This document shows positions 6,955 through 17,400 of a DNA stretch of 64,000 nt, piece by piece. The position numbers and the translations under genes were made by a program. The notes under the pieces were generated by a model, which saw nothing but the letters and a program-made list of their open reading frames with translations, was not told the origin of the DNA and did no database searches. Source of the DNA: an uncultured Ruminiclostridium sp. (GTDB taxonomy: Bacteria; Bacillota; Clostridia; Oscillospirales; Ruminococcaceae); assembly GCA_947629925.1 (NCBI GenBank), contig CANRFO010000010.1, positions 1 through 64,000 on the forward strand. The letters are read 5' to 3'. The stretch's first letter is position 1, and every line of letters starts with the position of its first letter.

Positions 6955-7497
6955 TTATTCTTCCATCTGCTTTGAAAAGTACATCGCCGCAGCCTGAACA
7001 AGAGCGGTCTGCTCGGGGCTGGCGTATTCGTTGCCCTCGCCGTCAAGCATCATCACCGCGCCGCTGACGTCACCCTGCGAAATAATGGGGGCGCAGACAA
7101 TGGCGTATTTATTAACGCCTTCTATCGGCATGAGCCTGTTGTCCTCATAGGAACGGTAAATATGGCTTTTGCGCTGCTCGATAAGGTCCTCAAGAGAACC
7201 TGACACGCGGCGGTCAAGTACCTCCTTTTTCTGCATTCCCGACACCGCTATGACGTGGTCGCGGTCGCATATCGCCGCAGGACAGCCGCCTATTTTTGAT
7301 AAGACCTCGGCATACTGCGCGGCAGTGGAAGAAATTTCCCCGATAGGAGAATATTTCTTGAATATAACTTCACCGTCCACGTTAGTGTATATTTCCAACG
7401 GGTCGCCTTCGCGTATCCTCATTGTGCGTCTTATTTCCTTTGGAATGACTACTCTTCCGAGGTCGTCTATTCTTCTGACTATTCCTGTCGCTTTCAT
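6955..7497 (-). CDS. spoVT: Stage V sporulation protein T, AbrB-family regulator
   Basis: 180 residues with the SpoVT two-domain plan: an N-terminal AbrB swapped-hairpin DNA-binding domain (MKATGIVRRIDDLGRVVIPK, through about residue 50) and a C-terminal GAF-like domain (about 60-175; ICDRDHVIAVSG, YAIVCAPIISQGDVSGAVMM). In Bacillus it is a late forespore-specific regulator of spore maturation and germination genes; the presence here marks the organism as an endospore former. Length and both domains are intact. It stands alone between the terminators at 7603-7633 and 6912-6943. Confidence 0.95.
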   Translation of the reverse strand: MKATGIVRRIDDLGRVVIPKEIRRTMRIREGDPLEIYTNVDGEVIFKKYSPIGEISSTAAQYAEVLSKIGGCPAAICDRDHVIAVSGMQKKEVLDRRVSGSLEDLIEQRKSHIYRSYEDNRLMPIEGVNKYAIVCAPIISQGDVSGAVMMLDGEGNEYASPEQTALVQAAAMYFSKQMEE

Positions 7498-7602
7498 ATT
7501 TCAAAGTTTCCTTTCATTTATAGGTTGTTGTATCAGTATTCTTTGCAAAGCGTTGGGAATTATTCGGTTTTTTGGCGGAAGGTGGTTAAAGTTTTTTTGT
7601 AA

Positions 7603-7633
7603 ACAAAAAACGCAGATAAAAAATCTGCGTTTT
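7603..7633 (-). terminator. Terminator of the tubulin/vWA operon
   Basis: Stem AAAACGCAGAT / ATCTGCGTTTT with a five-A loop and a T tract on the minus strand, ten bases after the stop of the 1448-residue gene. Confidence 0.85.
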
Positions 7634-7642
7634 TCATTTTGT

Positions 7643-10600
7643 TCAGTTCGGCTTTACAACATCATCGTCGTTCTGCGCTTCAAATTCTTCCTGATGGTTT
7701 ACAGGCGGAAGAGGCTTTTTGCTGTGGGAAAATCCTATCATGGTCATTGTTCCGCAGAAAGCGGGGTCAAGAGGCAGGACTGTGTTCATGAACGGCGTGG
7801 GGTTCGTGAGAACGGTGCCTGTTGAGAAAGGATAGTTCGCACGATAACGCAAAAATCCGTATCCGTACTCGTCATTACGGCAGGAAGCGTATATTTCCTC
7901 ACGTTTTGCCACGGCAGGCTCATTTATCAGATATGCATACTGTATCTCCGCCCATTTCGCCATGCCTTCGTAAACCTCAAGGCTCATGGACTGACCGTAC
8001 CTTTGCTTTATGTCATGGTCGTTCCAGTAAATATACTGCCAGATATGAGTAAGCTCATGCGCCATGGTAAGCATTGTTGACATTCTGGGGGCGCCGTTTT
8101 CCATATAAAGGCTGTAACCGTTCTTATCCCTGACGGCAATGCCCAAGGCTCTTCCGTCCCGCTGCGGAGAAGGCACTGATCTTTGACCAAGACGCTGCTG
8201 CATCGTCTTTGCGCTTGCGGCTTCAACACGGATACCCACATTTATCTTTATGCCGAAAAATGCTTCCATGTTTCGTTTTACGTCCTCAAATACCTTTCTG
8301 AACTCGGCGGCGGTCTTAATGGCTGTTCTGCTGCAGCTCAGGCAGCGGTCCCTTCCGTCAAGCAAGGTCTCATACTCAACTCCGTATATCTCCGTGCCGC
8401 AGAAATCACAATACCTTGAACCTGCCCGATCAGGTCGGAACATCGACTCGGTCATCTTTGCCATGCTGCGACTTTCTCTCGCCTTTTTCAAGGGATTTTT
8501 GTCAAATCCGAGAGCGGTAAGATAATCAAGTGCCGCCGCCGTGTCCATGCAGGAAGGTTCGCTTTCAAAACCGAACAGAGTGTAGCAGCGCTTACTGTAT
8601 GGGCGGCGAAGGAATATTTCCCCATTCCGCGGCGCAGGCGCCGCAGGTCTGTCGGCGTTCTGAGCGGGAGCAGCGCCTTGAGGTATCTCGTCTGTTACCT
8701 TATAAGTCACGGCGTTGGGGTCTTTTATGCTGTCAGCGCTCAATCGCCCTGTAAGCACCTGAGCGACTACATCGGGGGGAGGAGTTTCAAACGGGTTTTT
8801 GCCGCGTTTTCTGCCAAAGAAGCCGCGTACCTTTCCGAAAAAGCCGTCGCTGCTCTTTATTGCTTCCGCATCGTCTGCAAAAGCAATAGGCAAAGCAGGT
8901 GCGGAAGGCTTAGTATCGCTGTTTTTCAAAGACTCGGCGTGCCAGCAAAGGTAGTCCTGAATTATGCCGAGGATACGTTCAAGATTTCTCTCCACCGCAA
9001 TAATAAGTCCCAGATCAAGCTGGCTGTCTTCAATAATATAAATGCATTTATCGGCTTTTATCTTATATGTAAGCGGTTTTGCCGTGACCTCTTCCGTGAT
9101 GAAGGAATCGTCGGTGACAGCACAGATATAAGGCTGATTTTCGGCAAAAAGAGTTCTGAAAACTTCGTTCAGCAGCACCGTTACGGTATAGCGGACAGTA
9201 TCGCTGAGTTTTCCGTCAGCTTCGGGAAGCTGTATCCTGAGTATTTCCTTTCCGCGGTAAAAGCGGTCGGGGATACTGCTTTCATCGCCTTCAAACAGTA
9301 TTTTCCTTGCTGTGGAAAAGTCGTTGTAGGATATCATACGGTAATAGCCGTAGGTCGATACTGTTATGTCGGCGTACTCCTTTATGACTTTTATGCCTGA
9401 AATGCTTTTCCCTGTTCCTATGCGCCCGAAGGGTCTTGTGCCGCTTACGGTGTATTTGCGTAGCTGACGATATGAGGGACGCCCGTCGATATGGTCGGAA
9501 GCTCGGCGGATAATAACGTTCCCGTCAGCGGTAAGATACTGCATTTCGTAATATTTGCCGCCAAAGGTAAAATACTGACCCGGCAGGTATTTCTGATAAA
9601 TATGCCCGACAAGCTCGCTGCCAAGATAGCTAGTACCGTCATTTTCATCTTCGGCAACATATCCTGCGGAAAAAAGACCGCTTACGCAGCTTTCTGTAAA
9701 CGACTGACTGCGGATAGAATATACATACTCGGCTTTTCCCTGCTTCAAATCAAATTTCTTTTCGGTATTTATCAAAGAAATACCGTAGCTTTCGCCTGAA
9801 ATCGTCATTTTTATTTCTGCCGCAGTCTCCACGTCATAGCGATAATTGCCTGACAACGCGCTGTACTCGGAAAGTGAAGCGCAGCAGCTGAATATTTCGT
9901 ACCAAAGCTGCTTTTTAATGTCAAACACCTTTATTCCCAGAAGAGAAAGTTCTTTTTCTATCGTGGATTCACTGACGGGAGCGGTACTCATCATAAGGAT
10001 AAGCTTTAATGCAGTGTTTCGGTTCGTTTTGGCATAATCTGGAACGATGAACGGTATCGCCTTGGGGTCGGCTTCAAACACCTGTGCGTTATCCGCCATA
10101 TAATCTTTCAGCAGGTAATTCGAGGAGATTATGTTGATAAATCCCTGCTCAGTGGAGCGCGTTAAAAATTCGCGGAGTATCTCAAACATATTGAAGGATT
10201 CGTCCTCAACGGTGAGATAGTTGTTTTTCTTCACTTCGGCAGACCAGAAATCAGGCGTTACATGAAAATGCTCGTCCATGGATTCCTGACTTGCGGGAAG
10301 TCCCGCGTATTTCATAAGGTCGTAATAATACTGCTTGTTTATCCAGCTTATATCGGTGACGGGAAAAGCGTCACCGCCGTACCAGCCTGTGTTTGAGACC
10401 TGATTCTTCAATGCGGCAAAGGACAGCTCCGTGCCCAGTCCCAGATACCTTGAAACTCCCGGAATAAGCCTGTGGTGCAGATAATCGCCGTCGGCTTCCC
10501 AGCACATATAGGAAGATGTTCCGCTATGGCGCCTGATGGCTGAAACCTCGGAAAGATCGGTCATAAGGATATGGGACATCGCGTCAACAAGACCGTCGCA

Positions 10601-11989
10601 GTTTTTGTCGCACATACAGTAAACGGCGTTTTTCATGCACTGTTTAACTATAAGGTTAAGCCCTGTCTGAGCCGTTGATATAAGCTTTGACGGCTCGATT
10701 ATAACTATAAAGCCGACTTTTGAAAGGAACGACGCATTATCGGAACACAATCCGTTTTTCGGTATGTCGCGGCGGGGCAGTATGGCGATATCAGGCTCGT
10801 TTTTGCCGCTTCCGAGAATGTCTATGTTCCACATGGAGGGAATGTTGGTAACAGCTTCTATGCCCTTTTCGAGCCATTTTCTTATATCATCCTCGACAGC
10901 GTGCCTTCCCGGGATCACAAGGACCTTTCTGTGGCGTAAAAGCTGCCTGTTCATCGGATAAAATGCATACGGTATAAGGTCGTAATAGAACGGGTCGTTA
11001 AAAAGGACGCTTTTTTCGTTAAGCAGGTCAAGAGATGAATTTATATAGTTATGGTCAAGCTCAAATCCCGCCGAGTTCAAAGAGCGGATATATGACGCAA
11101 AGCTTATGACCTTGGGGTCCTCGCTCAGCTCAAGCTCTCTTATTATCTCGTCATTAGTGGCAGGAGGAAGGAAGCTGCTGCTCACATCAGTGCTTTCGGC
11201 AAGAAGTTTATCCCCGAACAGCGAACGGAGGAATTTTCTGAGAAGAGAATAATTGACCGTCTTGAATGAGTTTTCGTCCTCACCGAGAAACGTTATATAC
11301 TCACGCTTCGTTGTACCGCCAAGGTAGAAATAAAGCTCTCCGACGATAAGAACGCCCAGTACAGGGTGAAAAACCGACATAGGCATACCGTCAATATGAA
11401 GCTGACGGCTGACAAACATCATCAGCACGGAAATAACTATCGCCGCAAAGTAAAATATTTTCAAAAATCCCCGTGCCTGAACATTGTTTTCTATGAGGCA
11501 CCAGCTGTTCCTTTCGGGGAAAAACTCGTAAAAAATGCTCGCTGCGGCTGAGTGAAGGCGGCCGTCAGTTTTGACGAACTTTGCCATCAGATAAGTGCAA
11601 AACTTTTTGATAAGAAGATAAAGCCCAATCGCAGCAGTATCCGTTATAAAAACTATCCACACTTCAAGGTCAATACTTTTCGTAATTCTTAGGAGGAAGG
11701 CGCCGATCTGCATAAATACCGAACCTACGCCCCATCGCGGAACGAACGGGAGATCGGCCACCTTAGCTATTGCCCACGGAACGGCGTTTATAAAACGAAT
11801 GAGCCAGTTCTCAGCAAATGTTGAAACAGCCATTATAACGCCGACATAAACCAACGCGATAACTGGCATGAAAAACTGCTTACTGCGCCCCGCTCTTTCA
11901 ATATTGGCTTTCTCATTCACAAAGCAGAGAAAAACAAACGGAAGGATAGCAGCGACCATTATCAAGGCGTTAAAAAGAAAGTCAGTCAT
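7643..11989 (-). CDS. Giant membrane protein with degenerate helicase-like centre and C-terminal LIM-like zinc finger plus HEXXH peptidase (DA1-like)
   Basis: 1448 residues, last gene of a four-gene operon. Seen: about five membrane helices in the first 230 residues (for example LIMVAAILPFVFLCF, PVIALVYVGVIMAV, IFYFAAIVISVLMMFV); a long central region, roughly 300-1000, with blocks such as VLVIPGRHAVEDDIRKWLE, DIAILPRRDI, FIVIIEPSKLISTAQTG and YFTFGGKYYEMQYL, which feel like a superfamily-2 helicase that lost its Walker motifs; a basic/proline linker; CDFCG...CLSC, a treble-clef pair like the LIM finger of plant DA1; then MAHELTHIWQ with downstream EVYEGMAKWAEIQ, a gluzincin-type zinc site. 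The layout LIM finger, then HEXXH, then EG matches DA1 peptidases. Start overlaps the upstream stop by 8 bases. The peptidase call is firm on motifs; the helicase resemblance is weak inference. Confidence 0.8.
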   Translation of the reverse strand: MTDFLFNALIMVAAILPFVFLCFVNEKANIERAGRSKQFFMPVIALVYVGVIMAVSTFAENWLIRFINAVPWAIAKVADLPFVPRWGVGSVFMQIGAFLLRITKSIDLEVWIVFITDTAAIGLYLLIKKFCTYLMAKFVKTDGRLHSAAASIFYEFFPERNSWCLIENNVQARGFLKIFYFAAIVISVLMMFVSRQLHIDGMPMSVFHPVLGVLIVGELYFYLGGTTKREYITFLGEDENSFKTVNYSLLRKFLRSLFGDKLLAESTDVSSSFLPPATNDEIIRELELSEDPKVISFASYIRSLNSAGFELDHNYINSSLDLLNEKSVLFNDPFYYDLIPYAFYPMNRQLLRHRKVLVIPGRHAVEDDIRKWLEKGIEAVTNIPSMWNIDILGSGKNEPDIAILPRRDIPKNGLCSDNASFLSKVGFIVIIEPSKLISTAQTGLNLIVKQCMKNAVYCMCDKNCDGLVDAMSHILMTDLSEVSAIRRHSGTSSYMCWEADGDYLHHRLIPGVSRYLGLGTELSFAALKNQVSNTGWYGGDAFPVTDISWINKQYYYDLMKYAGLPASQESMDEHFHVTPDFWSAEVKKNNYLTVEDESFNMFEILREFLTRSTEQGFINIISSNYLLKDYMADNAQVFEADPKAIPFIVPDYAKTNRNTALKLILMMSTAPVSESTIEKELSLLGIKVFDIKKQLWYEIFSCCASLSEYSALSGNYRYDVETAAEIKMTISGESYGISLINTEKKFDLKQGKAEYVYSIRSQSFTESCVSGLFSAGYVAEDENDGTSYLGSELVGHIYQKYLPGQYFTFGGKYYEMQYLTADGNVIIRRASDHIDGRPSYRQLRKYTVSGTRPFGRIGTGKSISGIKVIKEYADITVSTYGYYRMISYNDFSTARKILFEGDESSIPDRFYRGKEILRIQLPEADGKLSDTVRYTVTVLLNEVFRTLFAENQPYICAVTDDSFITEEVTAKPLTYKIKADKCIYIIEDSQLDLGLIIAVERNLERILGIIQDYLCWHAESLKNSDTKPSAPALPIAFADDAEAIKSSDGFFGKVRGFFGRKRGKNPFETPPPDVVAQVLTGRLSADSIKDPNAVTYKVTDEIPQGAAPAQNADRPAAPAPRNGEIFLRRPYSKRCYTLFGFESEPSCMDTAAALDYLTALGFDKNPLKKARESRSMAKMTESMFRPDRAGSRYCDFCGTEIYGVEYETLLDGRDRCLSCSRTAIKTAAEFRKVFEDVKRNMEAFFGIKINVGIRVEAASAKTMQQRLGQRSVPSPQRDGRALGIAVRDKNGYSLYMENGAPRMSTMLTMAHELTHIWQYIYWNDHDIKQRYGQSMSLEVYEGMAKWAEIQYAYLINEPAVAKREEIYASCRNDEYGYGFLRYRANYPFSTGTVLTNPTPFMNTVLPLDPAFCGTMTMIGFSHSKKPLPPVNHQEEFEAQNDDDVVKPN

Positions 11990-14384
11990 ACAATTCCTCC
12001 CTTACGATCGTGACGCTTTTCAGATAGTCAACGGGAAGATCTGAGTTTGAACCCGCATAAGACGAATATACAGACTTATGCCGCTCGGGATACGGAAAGT
12101 CGTAGGAATAGGTCTTGTTTACGGAAAAGTCGTACTCGAACGGCGCGGTGTCGGAAGGCAGAGTGGTATCGAAATTGATATAGCGGTCAAAGTCCTTGGC
12201 TATTTCTTTCATCTTTTCCTCTATATCGTACTTATGCTTTCTGAGAATGTTGCGCCTTGTATAGAAGGAATCGCCTGTGTAATCCAAAACGGAAAAGCTT
12301 CTCATAACACCGCAGGCATGACTGAGATATGAAGAAAAAGCGCCCATGCTTTCCTCGGTTTTGTTTACTGTATTTTCTATCGTGCTGTTAAACAGTTTAA
12401 GCCGTTTTATAAGCTTTTTCCGCATCACGACAAGGAAAACTATGCCTGAAGCGATGAACAGCAGGACTGCGGAGAGTATCATCAGCGATGAAGCTCCGAA
12501 GGAAAATCTGCTTATGTCGCCTGACGAAGAATTATTATGTGAGGGGACAGCACTGCCGAGTCCATTAAAAGAAGGAGAAACGGACAAGGAAGGAAAATGC
12601 TCCTTAACAGCGGCAAGAACGGCTTCCTCCAGCGCAAAGCCGCAGCTTATGCTTTCTTTATCGGCAGCGACGCTGTCCACATATTTTTCGTAATCGTTGT
12701 TGAGCACAAAGAAAGAGATGAAGCCGAAAAGAAACGCCAGCAGTGCGACAAGTCCGACAAACACCGTCTTTTTTCTTGTCATTCGCTGAGAAATAAAGCG
12801 GTCTATTACGGCGCTTTCGTTTTTCAAGCGCTCACTGAAAGAATTTGTGTCAAAAATGCGGGTGGTTTTTGAATCAACCATGCTCTGTTCTTCTTCCTGA
12901 AGCTTGAACATGACGTCGTCGCGCTGAAACTCGCCCATCTGTAAGATACGCTCGTCACCGATAAAGCTGTTCGGGGAGAATTGCTCCGATACCGCTCTTT
13001 TTACGGCGCGGCGAGGTTCGCGGAGATAACGCGTGAACTGCTTTTCTATTGAGCGGTACTGTTCTTCCCAAGGGGTCGTTCTGTTCTTCGGGCAGTTTGC
13101 GGACAGACCTATACCGCTCGTGTCGGCATACAGCTTTGAACGGTCGAACTCTCCGTCTATGGTGACAGGTATGCTGACATCGCTTTCAAAAAGGCTTTGT
13201 GAGGTCTTATTGTCTATCCTGCCCTTTAAAAATTCGGACAGCACAGCTTCGTCCTCGTCAAGCTTAGCAAGTGTTGAACGAAGCTTTGCAAAATAATCGC
13301 GGCAGAAGTTACCGATAGCTTCGTAATCAAATTCGGCGTCGGCACGGTATACGCGGCGGCTGTTCAAAGAGGAACATAAAGCGTCGTTTCCCGCCATAAC
13401 AAGCAGAAATGAAATAAAACGTATGCGGTCGGAAAGATACTGTTTGTTTTCCTCAGGAAGAATGTCAAAAAGGACAAATTTAAGCTTATCCGAATACAGG
13501 TTAAACTCGGAGAAACGGGAATATCTGTTTTCGTCCTGCTCAGCCCATATTGCGCTTCGGTTTGCGGTATCAAAGTCGAAAGTTCTCGGAGAAATGCACA
13601 AAACTTCAGCAGGCGGTGTATCATCAAGAGAAAAGCGCTCATAAATGCTTTCAAGCAGTTTATTTTTTCTTGTGTTCTCAACGGTACATTCGCACAGCTC
13701 AGGGTCGGAATAAAGAGGGTCTCCGCCGCCCAGAAGCTTAACAAAAGGAAGAACGTTTTCTGCGGAGATAATGTTTATCACAGAGGCGACATCTTTTTTC
13801 AGGACGGCTTCAAGCAAAAGCTCTGTCCGCTCATCGCTTCCTGTAAATTCCTTCAGTCTGTCCATGCCGTAGGTCCTGAGTCCGCCTGTTACAAAAGAAA
13901 GGTCAAGAGCGTCGAGCTGGACGCGAAGCATATACTCATACAAAGGCATTTTTCCCGATGAAACGTTCTCATAAAGATCCTCGTCGGTGATAACGGAGCG
14001 GAACTCGGAAAGTCCGCATAAAGCGGTGGTAAGCTGCGTCAAAGGATTTTCAGCCGCTTTTTCAAAGCACGCCAACCTTTCCGCCATACGCTTTTGCAAA
14101 GCGGGAAAATCATCATTTTTCACGCTGTCGTAATCATTCCCGCAGACGGTATAATCAAAAGGATTGCGGCATTCTATGTTGTCCTGATTCACGATTATGG
14201 CGCGCCATTCGTCTTTTTTTGATATAAGAGAATATATGTTCTCAGGAAGCATTTCTTCCAGAGAGCTGCCCTCACGGTTCCACTCTGTAAGGACTATCTC
14301 CTCGGAAAAAAGAGGGTCCAATAACATTCTGAAACGTTGGAACAGATCAAGTATGTCCCGTTCCGCTATTATGACGGTAAACAC
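11982..14384 (-). CDS. Two-pass membrane protein of the tubulin/vWA operon
   Basis: 800 residues with no family I can name. A large, probably cytosolic N-terminal part (about 1-535, starting MFTVIIAERDILDLFQRFRM), two hydrophobic helices at about 540-562 and 630-654 that enclose a roughly 68-residue, serine/asparagine-rich outer loop, and a C-terminal cytosolic part (about 655-800) with a basic stretch RKKLIKRLKL and a helical, possibly coiled segment (RKHKYDIEEKMKEIAKDFD). Sited between the tubulin-like gene (34 bases upstream) and the giant peptidase gene, which it overlaps by 8 bases. I infer a membrane platform for the tubulin-like protein. The start is backed by AAAGGAGGTGAAG upstream. 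Confidence 0.75.
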   Translation of the reverse strand: MFTVIIAERDILDLFQRFRMLLDPLFSEEIVLTEWNREGSSLEEMLPENIYSLISKKDEWRAIIVNQDNIECRNPFDYTVCGNDYDSVKNDDFPALQKRMAERLACFEKAAENPLTQLTTALCGLSEFRSVITDEDLYENVSSGKMPLYEYMLRVQLDALDLSFVTGGLRTYGMDRLKEFTGSDERTELLLEAVLKKDVASVINIISAENVLPFVKLLGGGDPLYSDPELCECTVENTRKNKLLESIYERFSLDDTPPAEVLCISPRTFDFDTANRSAIWAEQDENRYSRFSEFNLYSDKLKFVLFDILPEENKQYLSDRIRFISFLLVMAGNDALCSSLNSRRVYRADAEFDYEAIGNFCRDYFAKLRSTLAKLDEDEAVLSEFLKGRIDNKTSQSLFESDVSIPVTIDGEFDRSKLYADTSGIGLSANCPKNRTTPWEEQYRSIEKQFTRYLREPRRAVKRAVSEQFSPNSFIGDERILQMGEFQRDDVMFKLQEEEQSMVDSKTTRIFDTNSFSERLKNESAVIDRFISQRMTRKKTVFVGLVALLAFLFGFISFFVLNNDYEKYVDSVAADKESISCGFALEEAVLAAVKEHFPSLSVSPSFNGLGSAVPSHNNSSSGDISRFSFGASSLMILSAVLLFIASGIVFLVVMRKKLIKRLKLFNSTIENTVNKTEESMGAFSSYLSHACGVMRSFSVLDYTGDSFYTRRNILRKHKYDIEEKMKEIAKDFDRYINFDTTLPSDTAPFEYDFSVNKTYSYDFPYPERHKSVYSSYAGSNSDLPVDYLKSVTIVREELYD

Positions 14385-14418
14385 AGCTTCACCTCCTTTG
14401 CCTGATATTTTTGCGTTT

Positions 14419-17400
14419 TCAGCTCTTTATAAGCTCTCTCAGCTCTTCTATCTTATCAACAAAGTTGAATGTGCGGAGCTTTTCAAGCTTGTTGCTCACC
14501 TTGCGGAAGGCGATATTTACAACACGGTTGTCGCTTATGTCGGTGTTCCTGCGCAAAGAATCGCCTACGTTATAAGCGTCGTTTTTAAAGTTGCGGACAA
14601 AGAGACGGAACTGCTCCTCAAGAAGTTTGGAAAGGAAGGGAGCTTTATCCGATTCCTGCTCGTAGCGGTCAACTTCCTCCTCAAGCACCTTTATGACGCT
14701 GTCCGTCATTATGGCAAGCTCGTTGTCGTCAAGCTTTGCGCGCGGAAGCGAATTGTAATAAGCAAGGGGTATCTCAAAGAGGCTTGTGGGAGCGGCGTGT
14801 ATGTCGCCCACCTCAAAGCTCATCACGTCGCGCATGAACGCGCTTTCGTTGTATCTGTGGTTAGCCTGCTCGTCATACTTGCGGCGTTCCTTTGCCATAG
14901 ACTCGATCTTTGCCACGGAAGCCCTGTCTCTGTAAAGAGAATCAAGCACCTCGTAAAATTCGTCGCACTCGGTCTCGTTTGAAACGATAAGAGCGGTAAG
15001 CTCGCCCTCTGTGTCCTCCAAAGCGTAAATGCGCTTAGCAGAGTCGTATTTTGAGGAGGGATGTGTTCTCAGCATTCCGTGAACGACGCCGTATATCAAG
15101 GCGGAGTGTATTTTCATCATTTCCTTGTTATGTTCGTCCATGGATATTTCAGGCATTTCCGTGATGGAATCCCAGCGTTTGTCTATGTGAAGGGAGATAG
15201 TGGCGCATTTGGTGGAATCGGGACCTATCTTTTTTATATAATCGTGATAAGCCTTGTAATAAATACCGCTGTCATCACTGCTCTGACCGTCGCTTGCGCA
15301 GGCTTCGGGACTTCTGAAGCGGGCAAGCTTATCGGGAGTGATGTTGTACAGGGCGTTGAAAAATCTTATTTCGTATTTTGATACGGAATCGGCGGCTCTC
15401 GGTGAAATGCCGATAGATTCGAGAGTTTGCTTCACGTTGAACTCCCTTATATCGTCAAGCGATTTATTATAAGCGCACAAAGGCACGTCGCGAGGCTCGT
15501 TGAAATTCGCGCAGCTGATACCGGGCGAGGCAAGCTTTCTTCCTGAATCGACAGTGTCTTTAAGATAGCTGTAACGGCTCTCGTCGCTTATTACAGGAAC
15601 GACTATGTCCTCGTCGGGACCTTTGAGGCTGTTTTCGTTTATGAACGCCTGAAGCTTCTGCTCGGTTATTATGGCGCGGATTATGTTAAGGTTTATCACC
15701 TCGTCGCAATCACGGCGGATAGATTCTCTGAAATAATCAAGGACAACGTCGTCGAAAATATCGGTTTTTACATAACTTCCGTAGGTGTCATAAGCGGCAA
15801 GACGGTCGCACTCGGCATTTTTCTTTATGTTCTCGAAGATCTGTGCATTAAGCTTATCGGGGAGCAGCAAGCCTTCGCTTCCTTCGGGACACATATCCAT
15901 AAGCATATCCAGCTGTTCCCTTGTGGCGCAGACGTTGCGCACACTGTCGCCCTTATTGAATTTAAGCTTCTGCACTATCTCGTCCTTGCGGCGGGATAGA
16001 GATACCACCTTTGCCTCAAAGCTGTTGAAAAAGCGCTCAAGCTCGGCGCAAAGCTGTGCTACATAGTTTCTTGCGACATCATATGCCGCTTCCTTTATCA
16101 CTTCGTCACGATAAGCGTTGACTGCGGAAACATAGGCGGGGAAAAGCTCGTTCAGCTTATTCCAGAGAGGATTGAACCCGCCCGATATTTTGTCTATGAG
16201 TCCCAGATCCATGTTTTCTATTGCACAGACCTGATCGAAGTTTCGCTCTTTTTCCTTTGAATAACGGGCTTTTACGTCAAAGAAATCTTCGTTGTCCGCC
16301 TGAGGGGAATATATCATAAGCTGCCTGAACGCATCTTCAGCGCGGCTCTTGCTCTTTTTGTACCTTGCGTCCATATTGTTCTTCAGCAGGTACAGCATGT
16401 AACGCATGGCGTTGGGGTGCATCGCTCCATCGTTTGAACGGAGGAGCCTTTCGATATGGAAAGGCTTTACGTCCTGACTTGTGATCGCAGGGGCGTCGTA
16501 CATGAGCGAGCGGGCTTTGGATTTTGCAACAGAAGCGGCGCGGCTCTTTACTATGCTTTCATAGCTTCTGACTGCCGCAAGATTTTCAACGGCATGACCG
16601 CGATCCTCTTCGTTGGAATCGTACTGCTTTTCAATAGCAAGGCTGTTGACGGTTATCATAAGACCTTTTATTTCAGGCATTTTGAGAAATTCCTTCAGCA
16701 GTTCGTTTTCATACTGCTTCAGGAAGTTGTTCACGGTCTTCAGGGTCTCCTCCTCGACCTTTTCGGGGTCGTTGGAAAGATAGCGCTTTATATCGTTATC
16801 AAAACGCTTTTCGCCGCGGTTTACCTCAGCTATGTAAATTTCGCTGAGCTCTGGGGCGGGTTCGTTGGAAGTGGCGCGCTTTTTCTTGAACTCGGCTCTC
16901 GCCTCGGAATATTTCTTGTCGTACTTTATCCATTCGCCCACGGTGTCGCCGTCGCCTATTCTGTCCATAGCGCGGCTGTAAGCGATATAATCGGCTATGT
17001 CTTCATAAGGGTATCTGACAACGGAAGCGCCTATGCCGCCGAAACGGTTTCGTCCCAGATTATCACCGTTGGAGACTTCCTTGATTATGTTATCCTCCAT
17101 GGAAAAAGCGTCGCGTTGCATTGGACCGATATTTTGCTCATAAAGGCTTCTTGCGGCAAAATCCTTATACTGGTCGAGCGTCTGCATACTCTCCTGGCTC
17201 TGGTCAACACGGTCAAGAAGAAAACAGAAATCAAAGGGAAGATTATCAAGGCGCTCAACGCCGCTTGATGTGGTGGGTATGTCGATATGAAGGTCGTCAA
17301 AACGCTCAAGGTCTTTTCTCACTCCGCAAAATCCGCTCGCCTTTATCATAAAGGCGTTTATTTCCTTTACGGTAGCGTAACCGTTCCTGCGCAGGCTTTC

